Source: Pseudocercospora fijiensis CIRAD86 (Eukaryota; Ascomycota; Dothideomycetes; Mycosphaerellales; Mycosphaerellaceae). Taken from it: a stretch of 64,000 nucleotides of DNA. Within the stretch, counting starts at the first letter, position 1. Every line of letters begins with the position of its first letter. Location of the stretch: positions 3,768,596 to 3,832,595 of the forward strand of contig NW_006921535.1 in assembly GCF_000340215.1 (NCBI RefSeq), in the 5' to 3' direction. Of this stretch, positions 46,975 to 56,658 are shown piece after piece. The position numbers and the translations under genes were made by a program. Under the pieces are notes generated by a model. That model had not been told where the DNA came from. It made no database searches and was given only the letters and a program-made list of their open reading frames with translations.

Positions 46975-49900
46975 ATGCCTTCCACCTCTCCCGGCTCCTT
47001 GTCCCTCGATCTCGATGCGCCGACTGCCTTCTCGCTCATCTTGCCTGGCGCTCCGACCGAGTCTCTGCAAGCCACAACCACCTTCATCTACAGGTTCAAA
47101 CGATACGTGGCATATATCGCTGGCAAGCAACTGAATATACTCAATGCACCGAACACGCTTGTTCAGGCAGTCACCTTCAAGCATGACCTGGTCGCGATAG
47201 CAGCACATGAAAATACAGGCAAGCTCAGCGTCGCGAGCAAGAAGGAGGCATGGGTATTAGAGCCTTTGACTGAAGGCTGGACAAGAGTCTGGTGGGAAAC
47301 GTCATTGCTGCTTCGACGAGAGGATGAGGGGGAGGGCGATGAAGCACGCTGGCTGAGTTGGGGCCGTGAAGGGGAGCTGTTGGTGGCAGGTAGTCGACTG
47401 CTGGATCTGTTCTCTACTGGTCCAGCATCTCGCACGACTTCGCCACGAACTTCTGCCGTCGACGAGGAGACTTACGAGGAGAGGAGAGCGTTATGGTCCA
47501 AAGCTGTCGCGTCTCCCATCCGACAAGCAGAATTCAGTCCAAGCTCGTCTCTCATTGCGACGTGCTCTGAATATGACCGACTCGTCAAGATCTGGCGCAG
47601 ACTGTCATTCGAAGACGGACTTTTCGACCACACATACCTACCACATCCAGGAGCTGTGACACATCTCCAATGGAGGCCGATACATGACGATTCTGAAGAA
47701 CGTCGGATGAGTGGCATTAGCAGGAGACATGAGGAAGACCCCGAAGTACTTTACACGATTGCTAACGATGGCGTCCTTCGCGTGTGGCGCACTGGAGGAG
47801 TCCATGACATTGACATCTTGCTCCTACACACCTCCATCGATCTTGTCGCCGCCATCCCTGATTCTCCAAGTGTGTCTGCCAAAGGCAATTCTAACACAGT
47901 GAGGCCTGCACGATATGCAGTGATGATACCATGCACAAAATTTACTGCCGCAGTCAACGCTGCCCTTGGCATTTCTCTTGGCGGCAAGACAAGCCATTCC
48001 AAGGAGTTTCTCAAGGAGTTGGTTTCCAAAGACCTCGATGTTGTTATTGCATTTGATGGACAAGGAAGAATGTCAGCTTGGGGACTTCAGAGCATTGGCC
48101 ACAAACGGCGGCCGGAAACTCCAACACAATTGCAACCGTACCACATCGCACACGCAGAGGGACTATCGATGAAACTTCAGAACAACACACCTGCAGTCAG
48201 CACTTGCTGGTTTCAGGACGACCGACTTCACCTGCTCTCTCATGCATTTGCCAAACGCGGCGAGGTCTCGTGGTGGCAGGGTGCTGTCGAGACTTTCTTC
48301 TCGCCTTCTGCACCTGGCGCAGACAGGCTATCAAGAGTGAGCAAGTGGACAGGTGCTGCTCTCTCCGAATGGGCTGTATCACAGCGACAGTCGTCGATTG
48401 ACCTTCGCACGATCTGCAGCAAAGATGATGACGAAGTCATACACGCCATCCCTGTCACTCTTCCTTTCGACCCCAGTCAGAATTGCATCGTCAGCTTAAC
48501 CAGAAGCGGAGTTGTGGCGTGTAGCTTAGTGCTTGAAGGAACGGCTCAGACCTCTTTCGAGCCTTTTGCTACGTTCGAAACCGAAGTGCCGGAACCTGGT
48601 GTGTTCGCTGCAAGTGCGGAGTTTGCCGCTCTCCTCTCACAAGACTTGACGTTCTTGACAATCATCGACCTCACGGACGGCTATCTTGAGCACCAGCAAC
48701 AGCTTGACGCTTCTGCGACACATCTCAAGTGTTTTACATCCTCTGCGCGGAACAACTTCCTTGCTGTTGGCTATGATACTGTGGTTGACATTCTTGCCCA
48801 AGGATCGTACCAAGATCACGTCTGGCAGACCGTGAAGCGAGTGTCAATTGCTGGGCTTGGACTACAGCTGGAGCACGTTGCATGGACGATCGAAGGCGGT
48901 CTTGCTTTGACTGCCGGTAATGGGATCTTCATCGCTGGGCCCGAGATTGAGCTCAAACAGCTCGATGCTACCACTCAGCGGCGTGTAGGACCGGTAGAAG
49001 GAGAAGCAAAGATCCCTCTGCCGCACCTTGCACAACGTCTTAAACAACCATTACCAACATGGCACCCCACCGTCTTGGCCGACATTGTCCGCCATGGTCA
49101 TTATACGACAGCATTGACTCTGATTGCGAAACTGGCTCGGCAGCTCAAGTTCTACAGCAGTGGCGATGATCTATCGCCAGTCCTTGATGAGGATGTTGAA
49201 GCGCTGATGTATCGACATGCCGCCTCTGAAATCTCAATTGGAAAGGATATGGTCGACGATCTGAAGGAACAGCTTGATGAGAAAGACCTGCCTCTTCTCT
49301 CATCGAACGAGCAAAAGCGCCTGGCTCATGTCATCGATGCTGTGGTCTACGTCAAAGATCATGTGAACGGCCTCGACACTAACGCGTTGCGATACTTGTT
49401 CGAATGGAAGTTGCAGATTTTGCAGCACCACGCCAATACAGCTGCAGCAAATGGCTCGCCAGAGCCAAATGGCCTCCCTCATGCATTCGTACCAGAGATG
49501 CAGTGGCGCGAGATCACCCTGGCATACCACAGCACCACACAACAACCATTGCTGGACATCCTGATTTTGCACCATGACAATAGAATGAATTGGCACGCCG
49601 CGCGGTTACTTGGCGTGACTACTTGGGTGAGAGATAGACAAGCACTGGAAAGCGTCTTTGAACAGCTCGGCCAGACTTCCTATCGCTCATCGCAGCCACC
49701 CGATCCTGTCAACGCGTCGATTTACTATCTCGCACTACACAGGAAAGCCACGCTACTTGCACTTTGGAGGATAGCGACCTGGCATCGAGAGCAGAGGACG
49801 ACTGCAAACTTTCTCAAGCGCGACTTCCATCAAGCAGAAGCCAAGACTGCAGCAAGAAAGAATGCATACGCGCTCATGGGCAAGAGACGCTTCCACTACT

Positions 49901-50664
49901 CTGCTGCTTTCTTCCTTCTTGCTGACGATCCTGCTTCAGCGATCAATGTACTTGCTGGCCAGTGCGAGGACGTTCCCTTTGCAATTGCTGTTGCACGTCT
50001 TTACTGCGGCGATGGTTCTTCGACCCTTTCCAAACTGCTTGTAGACAGGGTTGTTCCGCAAGCAAAGAAAGACGGCAATAGGTGGCTCATGAGCTGGTGT
50101 CATTTCGTCTTTAACGAGCCTGTGAAAGCAGCAGAGAGTCTTGTCGAGCCGCTTGATGGCATTCGAAAGTGGACACAGGACGACCCAACAACGCTTATTT
50201 TGTATAAGCAGTTGAGAAACTTGCCAAGCACGAACGAGTACGACGCCGTCCTCAGGGCCGCAAGGGTGCTGAGAAAGAAGGGTGAATGGCTCCTTGCCCT
50301 GGACTTGGTGCAGCGCTGGGAGTTCAAGAGTGCTCAGAGTCAAGCGCGGCCTATTCAGGAGCCGCAGACCAATGGAGTAGTCAATGGATTTCATGAAGAA
50401 TTGCCCGACAGGACTTCAGCCTCGACGCCCGTTCTCTCGTCTGAGCCGCAATCGCTCCTCGATAGCTTCGCGGAGCCGAAGCCAGCACAGCCGGTCAACG
50501 AAAAGGCATCTCGTGAAGCAAAAGCAGCCGAGCTCTTAGCCAAGCTGAAAGCGAGGAAGGAAGCTCCGATCGCATCTGCGCCATCAACAGAAAAGACGAA
50601 GCCGGAGCCAACACAATTCAAGGAACCTGATGCCAATTCTCTCTTGGATACTTTTGGCTTCTAG
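46975..50664 (+). CDS. RAV1: RAVE complex subunit Rav1, V-ATPase assembly regulator
   Basis: Rav1 is the large subunit of RAVE, which with Skp1 promotes reversible assembly of V1 and Vo sectors of the vacuolar/endosomal H+-ATPase. The single-exon frame codes for 1229 aa (yeast about 1357). The N-terminal half is WD40-like propeller sequence; examples are ASPIRQAEFSPSSSLIATCS with YDRLVKIWRR and PGAVTHLQWRPI with TIANDGVLRVWR. The second half carries the RAVE protein 1 C-terminal domain, including HYSAAFFLLADDPASAINV near its end, then a low-complexity charged tail. The ATG at 46975 is only about 225 bp from the edge of the transposon element, so the promoter must be short or overlap it. Confidence 0.93.
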   Translation: MPSTSPGSLSLDLDAPTAFSLILPGAPTESLQATTTFIYRFKRYVAYIAGKQLNILNAPNTLVQAVTFKHDLVAIAAHENTGKLSVASKKEAWVLEPLTEGWTRVWWETSLLLRREDEGEGDEARWLSWGREGELLVAGSRLLDLFSTGPASRTTSPRTSAVDEETYEERRALWSKAVASPIRQAEFSPSSSLIATCSEYDRLVKIWRRLSFEDGLFDHTYLPHPGAVTHLQWRPIHDDSEERRMSGISRRHEEDPEVLYTIANDGVLRVWRTGGVHDIDILLLHTSIDLVAAIPDSPSVSAKGNSNTVRPARYAVMIPCTKFTAAVNAALGISLGGKTSHSKEFLKELVSKDLDVVIAFDGQGRMSAWGLQSIGHKRRPETPTQLQPYHIAHAEGLSMKLQNNTPAVSTCWFQDDRLHLLSHAFAKRGEVSWWQGAVETFFSPSAPGADRLSRVSKWTGAALSEWAVSQRQSSIDLRTICSKDDDEVIHAIPVTLPFDPSQNCIVSLTRSGVVACSLVLEGTAQTSFEPFATFETEVPEPGVFAASAEFAALLSQDLTFLTIIDLTDGYLEHQQQLDASATHLKCFTSSARNNFLAVGYDTVVDILAQGSYQDHVWQTVKRVSIAGLGLQLEHVAWTIEGGLALTAGNGIFIAGPEIELKQLDATTQRRVGPVEGEAKIPLPHLAQRLKQPLPTWHPTVLADIVRHGHYTTALTLIAKLARQLKFYSSGDDLSPVLDEDVEALMYRHAASEISIGKDMVDDLKEQLDEKDLPLLSSNEQKRLAHVIDAVVYVKDHVNGLDTNALRYLFEWKLQILQHHANTAAANGSPEPNGLPHAFVPEMQWREITLAYHSTTQQPLLDILILHHDNRMNWHAARLLGVTTWVRDRQALESVFEQLGQTSYRSSQPPDPVNASIYYLALHRKATLLALWRIATWHREQRTTANFLKRDFHQAEAKTAARKNAYALMGKRRFHYSAAFFLLADDPASAINVLAGQCEDVPFAIAVARLYCGDGSSTLSKLLVDRVVPQAKKDGNRWLMSWCHFVFNEPVKAAESLVEPLDGIRKWTQDDPTTLILYKQLRNLPSTNEYDAVLRAARVLRKKGEWLLALDLVQRWEFKSAQSQARPIQEPQTNGVVNGFHEELPDRTSASTPVLSSEPQSLLDSFAEPKPAQPVNEKASREAKAAELLAKLKARKEAPIASAPSTEKTKPEPTQFKEPDANSLLDTFGF

Positions 50665-50963
50665 CGCTGCATCTCGTGTACATTTAATACTGATTGCTCT
50701 TGATAGCGAGGCGTCATTGGGGATCTTGCGGGTTGGTATACCCACCTACATTAGCAGTTATGTAGGCTTTTGCTCACGTAGAGCTTTCCTGTAACTTCTA
50801 CGGACAGCCCGAGATCAGATAAGTTGTAACAAGAACGAAATCACGTTGTCTTTCCAGGATGGTGAGGCGAGTGAGAGTCACCCTTGAGGTGTCGGAATTG
50901 TCTATGCAATACATGTAAGTATCATTCAGTCTTGTCTAGCTACCACAACGCACAGATTTCCGC
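50665..50963. other. Convergent 3' region between RAV1 and the repeat precursor gene
   Basis: About 300 bp between two converging genes. No additional feature recognised. Confidence 0.5.
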
Positions 50964-51482
50964 CTAAGGTTCAGCTTCCCTCTTCTCACTCGATGTATAT
51001 CCGGGTGGTGGACCACAGCCACTTGTAGCACGCTTCCAAAGCGGACACACTTTCGCGTCGGCCTCAGCATCACGTTTCGATGTCGATGGATATGTCGTCC
51101 CGATCGGTCTGCATCCGTTGTCTAGCACTCTTCTCCAAAGCGGACAGACTTTCGGCTCGGCTTCTGCTTCTCGCTTTGTTGTCATCCCGATGGGTTTACA
51201 TGTTCCTGGAATAAGAGTTCGTCTCCAAAGTGGACAGACTTTCGGCTCTGGTTCTGCTTCACGTTTCGATGCCGATACTGAGACCGTTCCGATTGGGTGG
51301 CAGCCGTTATCTAGGACTCTTCTCCACAGAGGACAGACTTTTGGTTCTGGAATTGCGGAGCGTCTTTCGATGTCTTGGTTGGATGGGCTTCGTGTGACTA
51401 GGTCCGCTGAATTGGGAGATGGAGTTGGAAAGGCGAAAGCTGAGCCGATCAGGGCGAAGACGAAGGTTGATTTGAAGAGCAT
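50964..51482 (-). CDS. Secreted precursor with four Kex2-bounded Cys-containing repeats
   Basis: 172 aa, single exon. The signal peptide is 1-17 (cut after AFA). After a pro-region there are four repeats of a core VCPLW(R/K)R followed by a second Cys and usually P-I-G: Cys pairs 50/61, 83/95, 113/124 and 146/156. Repeats are separated by dibasic KR at 73-74, 103-104, 136-137 and 167-168, and R40-R41 precedes the first. Each KR is followed by EA, EP or DA dipeptides, the Ste13 trimming pattern. The precursor even ends in KR-EAEP. This is the architecture of fungal alpha-pheromone precursors and of Kex2-processed peptides, including some RiPP precursors. The cores lack the Trp-Cys...Cys-Trp decapeptide I would expect for many filamentous ascomycete pheromones, so the function is open. 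Internal RR/KR after each Trp could be cut as well. Confidence 0.75.
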   Translation of the reverse strand: MLFKSTFVFALIGSAFAFPTPSPNSADLVTRSPSNQDIERRSAIPEPKVCPLWRRVLDNGCHPIGTVSVSASKREAEPEPKVCPLWRRTLIPGTCKPIGMTTKREAEAEPKVCPLWRRVLDNGCRPIGTTYPSTSKRDAEADAKVCPLWKRATSGCGPPPGYTSSEKREAEP

Positions 51483-51748
51483 TTTGGTTGTTGGTGAATG
51501 GTATGTATGGAAGAGACTACTGTCGTTGTTAGTCGTCCATGATCGTATTAAGGCGTCGGTATATGGCAGTACTTATTACAGGCAAAGAGTGTAGTATGTC
51601 GAGCCGCGCTAAAAGGAGACTAAGAAATGCGAACAAGCAGGCGACGAGCGCGGCGAAGCAGGTATAATAGGAAGTCACCCTTACTTAGGCGCGCCGCATA
51701 CGTACGCCTTGCGCACATGTTCGACTGTTCGAGCTTGTTGATTGACCA
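51483..51748. other. Upstream region of the repeat precursor gene
   Basis: 266 bp between the precursor start and the Harbinger element. It should contain the promoter. No gene recognised. Confidence 0.45.
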
Positions 51749-51984
51749 AATAGGCACCTTGCGCAGTAGGTTTCCGGCCGTTTAGCATATGTAAGAAGCC
51801 GCGAATAGCGCCGTTTTAGCGCCGGAAAGTGAATAATATAGATAACGGTCCATATAAGGTTGCGTAGGCAATTTGGTAGCGTTTTATAGTAGACTGCTTA
51901 GTAAGCAACCTCGGTACCAAGAGGCAGCTAGGGTCGTAGACCTTACTGTAATTAGTGCTATAGGTTAGATGTTAATTGCTACGC

Positions 51985-53367
51985 TATACTATAGAAGAAT
52001 ACGACTCGGACGGCTTCTTAACTAACGAGGATATTGTCGCTATCTATAGTAGAATACTAGTAACAACCGCGGCTATATTAGCCTCCGAAGTAGACTATAA
52101 TCTACTAGATCTAGCGGTACGCCGAGACGGTAAGACTAAGCGTAAATACTAGCATAGACAGGCTCGTAATAATAGGCTATATAAAGCGCTACGAGAATAT
52201 CTAAAGGACAAGGAGTGGTTACTAGAAACATACCCTAAAGCTAACTTCTAAGGTAACTTCCGCTTTACTAAGCAATAGGTGTTAGAATTAGCCGATTTGC
52301 TAGATATTAGGTCTATTATATTGCCTTACCGCATACGTTGCGACCCTATAACAATACTATGTATTGTATATAGAAGGCTTAGCAATCCGGGTTATTAAAG
52401 GAACCTAAGCTAGACCTTTAGTCGTAGTAAGGGTTAGATTAGTCGTATATTCAATGCCGCCTGCACTTAAATAGCAAGGAGGTAGAAGGAGCGATTAGTA
52501 TAGGACTTCAACCGGCTAAGTAAAGAATACTTATAGCGGATAGCCGTTGCGGTAGCTAGACTAATTAATATAAAGGGTGTCTTTAGTTATATCGATAGTA
52601 CCTTACGGAAGTGCTATAGGCCGACTTATAACTAGCGGCCGTTCTATAATAGACACAAGCACTTCTATAGCCTTAAATATTAAGGCATTGTCCTTCCGGA
52701 TAGTATAATATTGCTATATAGTCTAGCACCTAGCTCCTACGGTAATATAACGTTAATAATAGAGAGCAAATTTAACGAGGTATAGAAGTCGTATTTCGAG
52801 GTACTTAGACAGCTACAACGACCCTTCGAAGAACGGGTATTCTTATATAGTAACTAGGCATATAATGTAGTCGATAGCGTTATAGGAAGCTAGAAGACCG
52901 TAAATAGCGAGTTTCGTAATGCTAGCGAGGCTACGGCGGCTAAGGAAATAAGTGCTATACGGTAGTCGGTAGAATAGGGGTTTGCTAAGGTAGTTAATAA
53001 CTTCGAGTTAATAAAGTACTTCTATGGCCTACGAGTCGAGTTAATGCTAGTCGGAGCTATGTATTTAGTCGCAACACTGCTTACTAATTGCCTAACTTGT
53101 TATCGTAGAAACAAGATTAGCCGCCTATATAAAACTAGGCCGCCGAGTATATATAAGTACCTCGCCAATCCACCGCCGCTACTACTACCTCTAGTAGCTT
53201 AACTAGCCGACGGTGACCTTCTACGCTATAGTAGGGATTTTAGAGCGGGTTTCTATATAGGTAAAGAGGCGCTCGATAGCGGTGTTTCGTTTAGATATAG
53301 TCGTACGGTCGTACTAGAGCATAAGACTAATAAGATTGAGGTTATTGATATAACAGATATAGATTGA
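51985..53367 (+). pseudogene. Harbinger (DDE_4) transposase, RIP-inactivated
   Basis: The plus frame reads FRFTKQ-VLELADLL, then LSNPGY, FSYIDSTLRKCYRPTYN (family VDGT then RPTYNQ), HKHFYSLKYQGIVLPD, YSNQAYNV and a final IRQSVEQGF block that supplies the third acid. ATLLTNCLTCYR follows, all in order. Stops lie at likely Trp and Gln codons (for example NF*GNF and TKQ*V). The frame probably ran on after TAA near 53202 to 53367. The N-terminal part begins near 51985; no ATG can be fixed. Confidence 0.75.
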
Positions 53368-53559
53368 ATAATAATAGAAGATAGTAGAACTGTTGAAAAC
53401 GGGTATACCCGTACTAGCGCGTAGTATACCGTAGATAATACTTTGCGACCTTAAATATAATAATAACATTACTATTTTTCTAACCTATTACTAGCCCTAT
53501 AATCTTTAGTATACGGTGCGTTAAATAATCTAAAAAAGAACGAAAACGACCTATACGTT

Positions 53560-53725
53560 ATCGCGTAGTAAATCGTAGAAGATTGAAGCCCGCTTACTAA
53601 GCGAGTAAAGGTCGGCTTTCCGCCTTACTTCGAGCTATATACTACGACATACACTATATTTCACGCCGCCCTCTTAGCGATCGAAAGCGCGTTCTACGAC
53701 CGAGTTCAAACCCCGCGATTTGTAT
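53560..53725 (+). repeat. SINE-like fragment with tRNA-like end
   Basis: The stretch GCGAGTAAAGGTCGGCT resembles the SINE-like repeats at 17045-17812. It is followed at 53662-53720 by a tRNA-like sequence with A-box-like CTTAGCGATCGAAAGCGC and B-box-like GAGTTCAAACC. The anticodon arm is too short for a functional tRNA. Confidence 0.3.
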
Positions 53726-53729
53726 AGAA

Positions 53730-55800
53730 AACAACGGTCTTAGCACTCTTATACCGAACAAGACTGCGATTTCGAAGAGGTAGCTATAAAAGAAGGATAC
53801 TAACTAAGTAATTACAATATACGATAACAAGATAGACTATAGTTGCTTTACCCTAACACTAATACCGACCTAATATATTAAATTATCTGCGAGAATACCT
53901 TATCGTCGAGAGTATTAAGGTCTACGAAGCCGTCGCTATCGTCGTCGTTGTCTATCGAGTCCGTTTAACTGCCTATAACAATGTTATTAGAAGGAAGCTC
54001 TATTTGAGACAATAGTAACGGCCTTAACGGTAACGAAGCGGTTATCGTCGCCTATAGGGCTTAAATACTAGATTAGATAGTATTAAGTTAACGTACTATC
54101 TTTAGTTTAACCTCTTTTACCGCCGCGCCTATTACGGCGCTTAAGTCGCCTCCGGCGCTTACAAATCTAGTAGGACTTGGTGTATTCGGCGCCTCGCTAG
54201 CGGCGCTAATAATAGAGACACTTAAAGACTCGAATAGCGACCTAATTCTGCGTCTTAAGCTACGGCCTTTAGCTAGTATCCTTAGCGTATTAAACATAGG
54301 CGATAGTACCTCTTTAAGCATAGCTCCTTAAGCCTACGACCCTCTCTAAAGCCGTTTAGACTCGAAGTCTAAGCGACGACGCTTAGTAAGCTAAGCAGTA
54401 TTGCTATCGGCCGTACTTAGTATAGATAAGTCGATAACTTCTACTCTCTAGATAGGCGTTATTAGAGCTACCGCTAGAGCCGCCGCTAGAGTCGCCGCTA
54501 GAGCCGCCGCTAGAGCCGCCGCTAGAGTCTAGTTGTTGCGCTAAGACAGCGTCGATAGTATAGCGTTACGTATATTCTTAGTAGGGTAGTTAAATGCCCT
54601 CAATTCCTTAGTATTTAACACCTTCTTACGCTATACCTTATCTAGTCGAAACAGTGTCTCTATAGCCTAGTTAAGAAGCTAGTCTTAAAGAGTCTCTATA
54701 ATAACTATACCGGAAGCCGCTTCTAACGGTCTTCTAGCAACAACTCGGCGCTTAATTATAGCCCGATAAGCCCTTACTAGATTACCGAGTGTTAGCTTAC
54801 CTATCGGCTAACTAGCAAGAATAATGGCCTTAAAGCTATTGTTCTACTTACGTACCTTGCTAGTTACTCGTTTATAGGCTGTTATAGTACTAACCTTAGC
54901 AAAGGTAAGCTCGCCGTCCGAAGAGATATAGCTATTGCTATTAACTCGGATATTGCTATGCTCCTTAGCGACAGAAGCGGCAATAATCTCGTCTTAAGAA
55001 GGTCTAGAGTTAACTAAGGTTTAGCTATTAGTTTGACTATCGGATAGAGCGCTAATTAGTATAGCAACTAGCGCTAGAATTAGCGTAGAAATAGACGCCG
55101 TAACTAGCGTAGAAACAGACGCCGTAACTAGCGTAGAAACAGACGCCGTAACTGGCGTAGAAACTAGCTAGATTGGCGTAGAAACTAGCTAGATTAGCGT
55201 AGAAACTAGCTAGATTAGCGTTGAAACAGGCCCTTAAGATAGCGTAGAAACAGACTTAATTAGTATAGAAATAGGCCTATTAACTAGACTAGCTGCTAAG
55301 TAATAGGTTAGACTATATAGTGCTAGTTAACTATAATAGTTACGGAAGGTAGCAAGTAGTATATATAGACCTAAGCGAGGGTGTAGATCGCTCCGCGAGA
55401 AGTCGAAACCTAGATTAAGGAGGGCGGTAATACTAGGCAGGGTATGTATTAGGGTTACTAGAGCCGCTATAATGCTTAGAAGGGCTAGTTTGCTAACAAA
55501 CACGGTAGTCTAGGCATCTATAGTGCTCTTAGAAGCCTAATATATGCCTCTCTTAAGGTACGGACTAGTTCTAATTACAATTACTCTCTACCGAGGTCTC
55601 CGTAGCTGTTCCTATAACGGCTCTTAGAGTGATTGTATATAGGCTACTAGACCTATATAACCCTTAGCAGCCGCCTAGCGACCTTTACCTACCTCTTGCT
55701 AGACTTACCGTTTTTATATATATATATAAGGAGTGTATAGTAGCTAGCAGGTAATAGCTACTATACTAGAAAACTAAATTTAATAGAAGGCGGAGACAGG
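53730..55800. other. 3' half of the Harbinger element: decayed second gene and tandem repeats
   Basis: No protein family is recognisable, though a minus-strand frame is partly open (for example 54088-54321). Tandem repeats are AGAGCCGCCGCT, about five copies (54466-54530), and a 24-bp unit AACTAGCGTAGAAACAGACG-type, four copies (about 55080-55165), followed by about three 20-bp units ending in CTAGATTAGCG. A Myb-like partner gene would be expected here in this superfamily, but I cannot show one. Confidence 0.4.
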
Positions 55801-55907
55801 GTTTAAGCTATTTAGCTAAGGATTTAGCACACTCCTTTATTTAACCACTAACGGCCTAGCGCAGGGTCTAATTAGCGTATTTTCCTTTATATAAGGGTAC
55901 ACGGTTG

Positions 55908-55927
55908 ACTGCACGAGCTCGTGCAGT
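55908..55927. repeat. 20-bp perfect palindrome in the right subterminal region
   Basis: ACTGCACGAGCTCGTGCAGT reads the same on both strands. Related half-sites recur toward the right end (CCGTGC, GCACGGATAACT, GTGCACGGAGCGC). This is possibly a transposase-binding array; the role is inferred. Confidence 0.6.
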
Positions 55928-56334
55928 TACCCGTGCTTTTATTCACTTAATCCTTTACGCACGGATAACTACACGGAGCTTATTCACATGTTAAGGCGCT
56001 AAGGGGTGCCACTGCCGCGTGCACGGAGCGCAACTGCCCTTCTAAACCTACTGCGCAAGGTGCCTAATAATCTCGTCTATCAAAGGCACAGGACGTTGGA
56101 ACGTTAGCAGTTGTGAACTCTGATCGTCCCGTGTCTACCCAAAACCCTAACTATTTATCTCTTCTGTTTCCGAGATCTTAAGCTCGAATATGGCGAGACG
56201 CATAGCAATGATAAGCAACAGGGCTGCTCTTGTCGCGTATCGCAAGTTTATGTTGTGTATGTTATTCAGTGATAAGAAACGAGGTTTCAAGGAGTGTTGG
56301 CCGTTAGAAATCACGAATCCTGCTGCCGGTTCTC

Positions 56335-56658
56335 ATGCCCAACTTGGAGGACAATGAGATCCGTGCGTCATGCAAACGCCACCACGACCAGAACAGCGAT
56401 GGATGGGAAATGGATCCTTTGATGATAAATCGAAAGCTGTTGCCGGACTCGGATACAAATGCAGGAACTCTACAGGTGTGCAAATGCTTGCGCCGAATTC
56501 CCGAAGCCATTGATGAAATGCTTCCCCAGCAGGCGGTGTTGACTATACAAACATGTACATCGGACCTGCCTGCAAAATTTGAGCCCGACGACATTGAAAA
56601 TGAAGGGCCGGTCTGCGCTCCTGCGGGCTTCGGAACGGCCTTATTAAGGAGACGCTGA
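56335..56658 (+). CDS. Possible small hypothetical protein
   Basis: 107-aa frame from an ATG, acidic and Cys-containing (MPNLEDNEIRASCKRHH ... FGTALLRRR), with a purine-first codon pattern typical of coding DNA. The opposite strand is also open (56304-56723) but reads like a shadow. No family, signal peptide or membrane segment is visible. It sits between a transposon and the AIF-like gene and could equally be non-coding. Confidence 0.3.
   Translation: MPNLEDNEIRASCKRHHDQNSDGWEMDPLMINRKLLPDSDTNAGTLQVCKCLRRIPEAIDEMLPQQAVLTIQTCTSDLPAKFEPDDIENEGPVCAPAGFGTALLRRR

Larger units (their letters stand above)
51752..56065. mobile_element. PIF/Harbinger DNA transposon, 4.3 kb, RIP-inactivated
   Basis: There are perfect 22-bp terminal inverted repeats starting AGGCACCTTGCGCAG (51752-51773 and the reverse complement of 56044-56065). 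AAT flanks both sides (51749-51751, 56066-56068), the 3-bp duplication expected for the superfamily. It contains a DDE_4-type transposase on the plus strand and a repeat-rich 3' half. The termini are much less TA-rich than the interior. This element is unrelated in its ends to the Harbinger-like element at 6510-27603. Confidence 0.85.

Noticed and set aside
45622..55240. Tandem repeats as CRISPR arrays
   Set aside because: Units are head-to-tail without unique spacers, lie in transposons, and the organism is a fungus.
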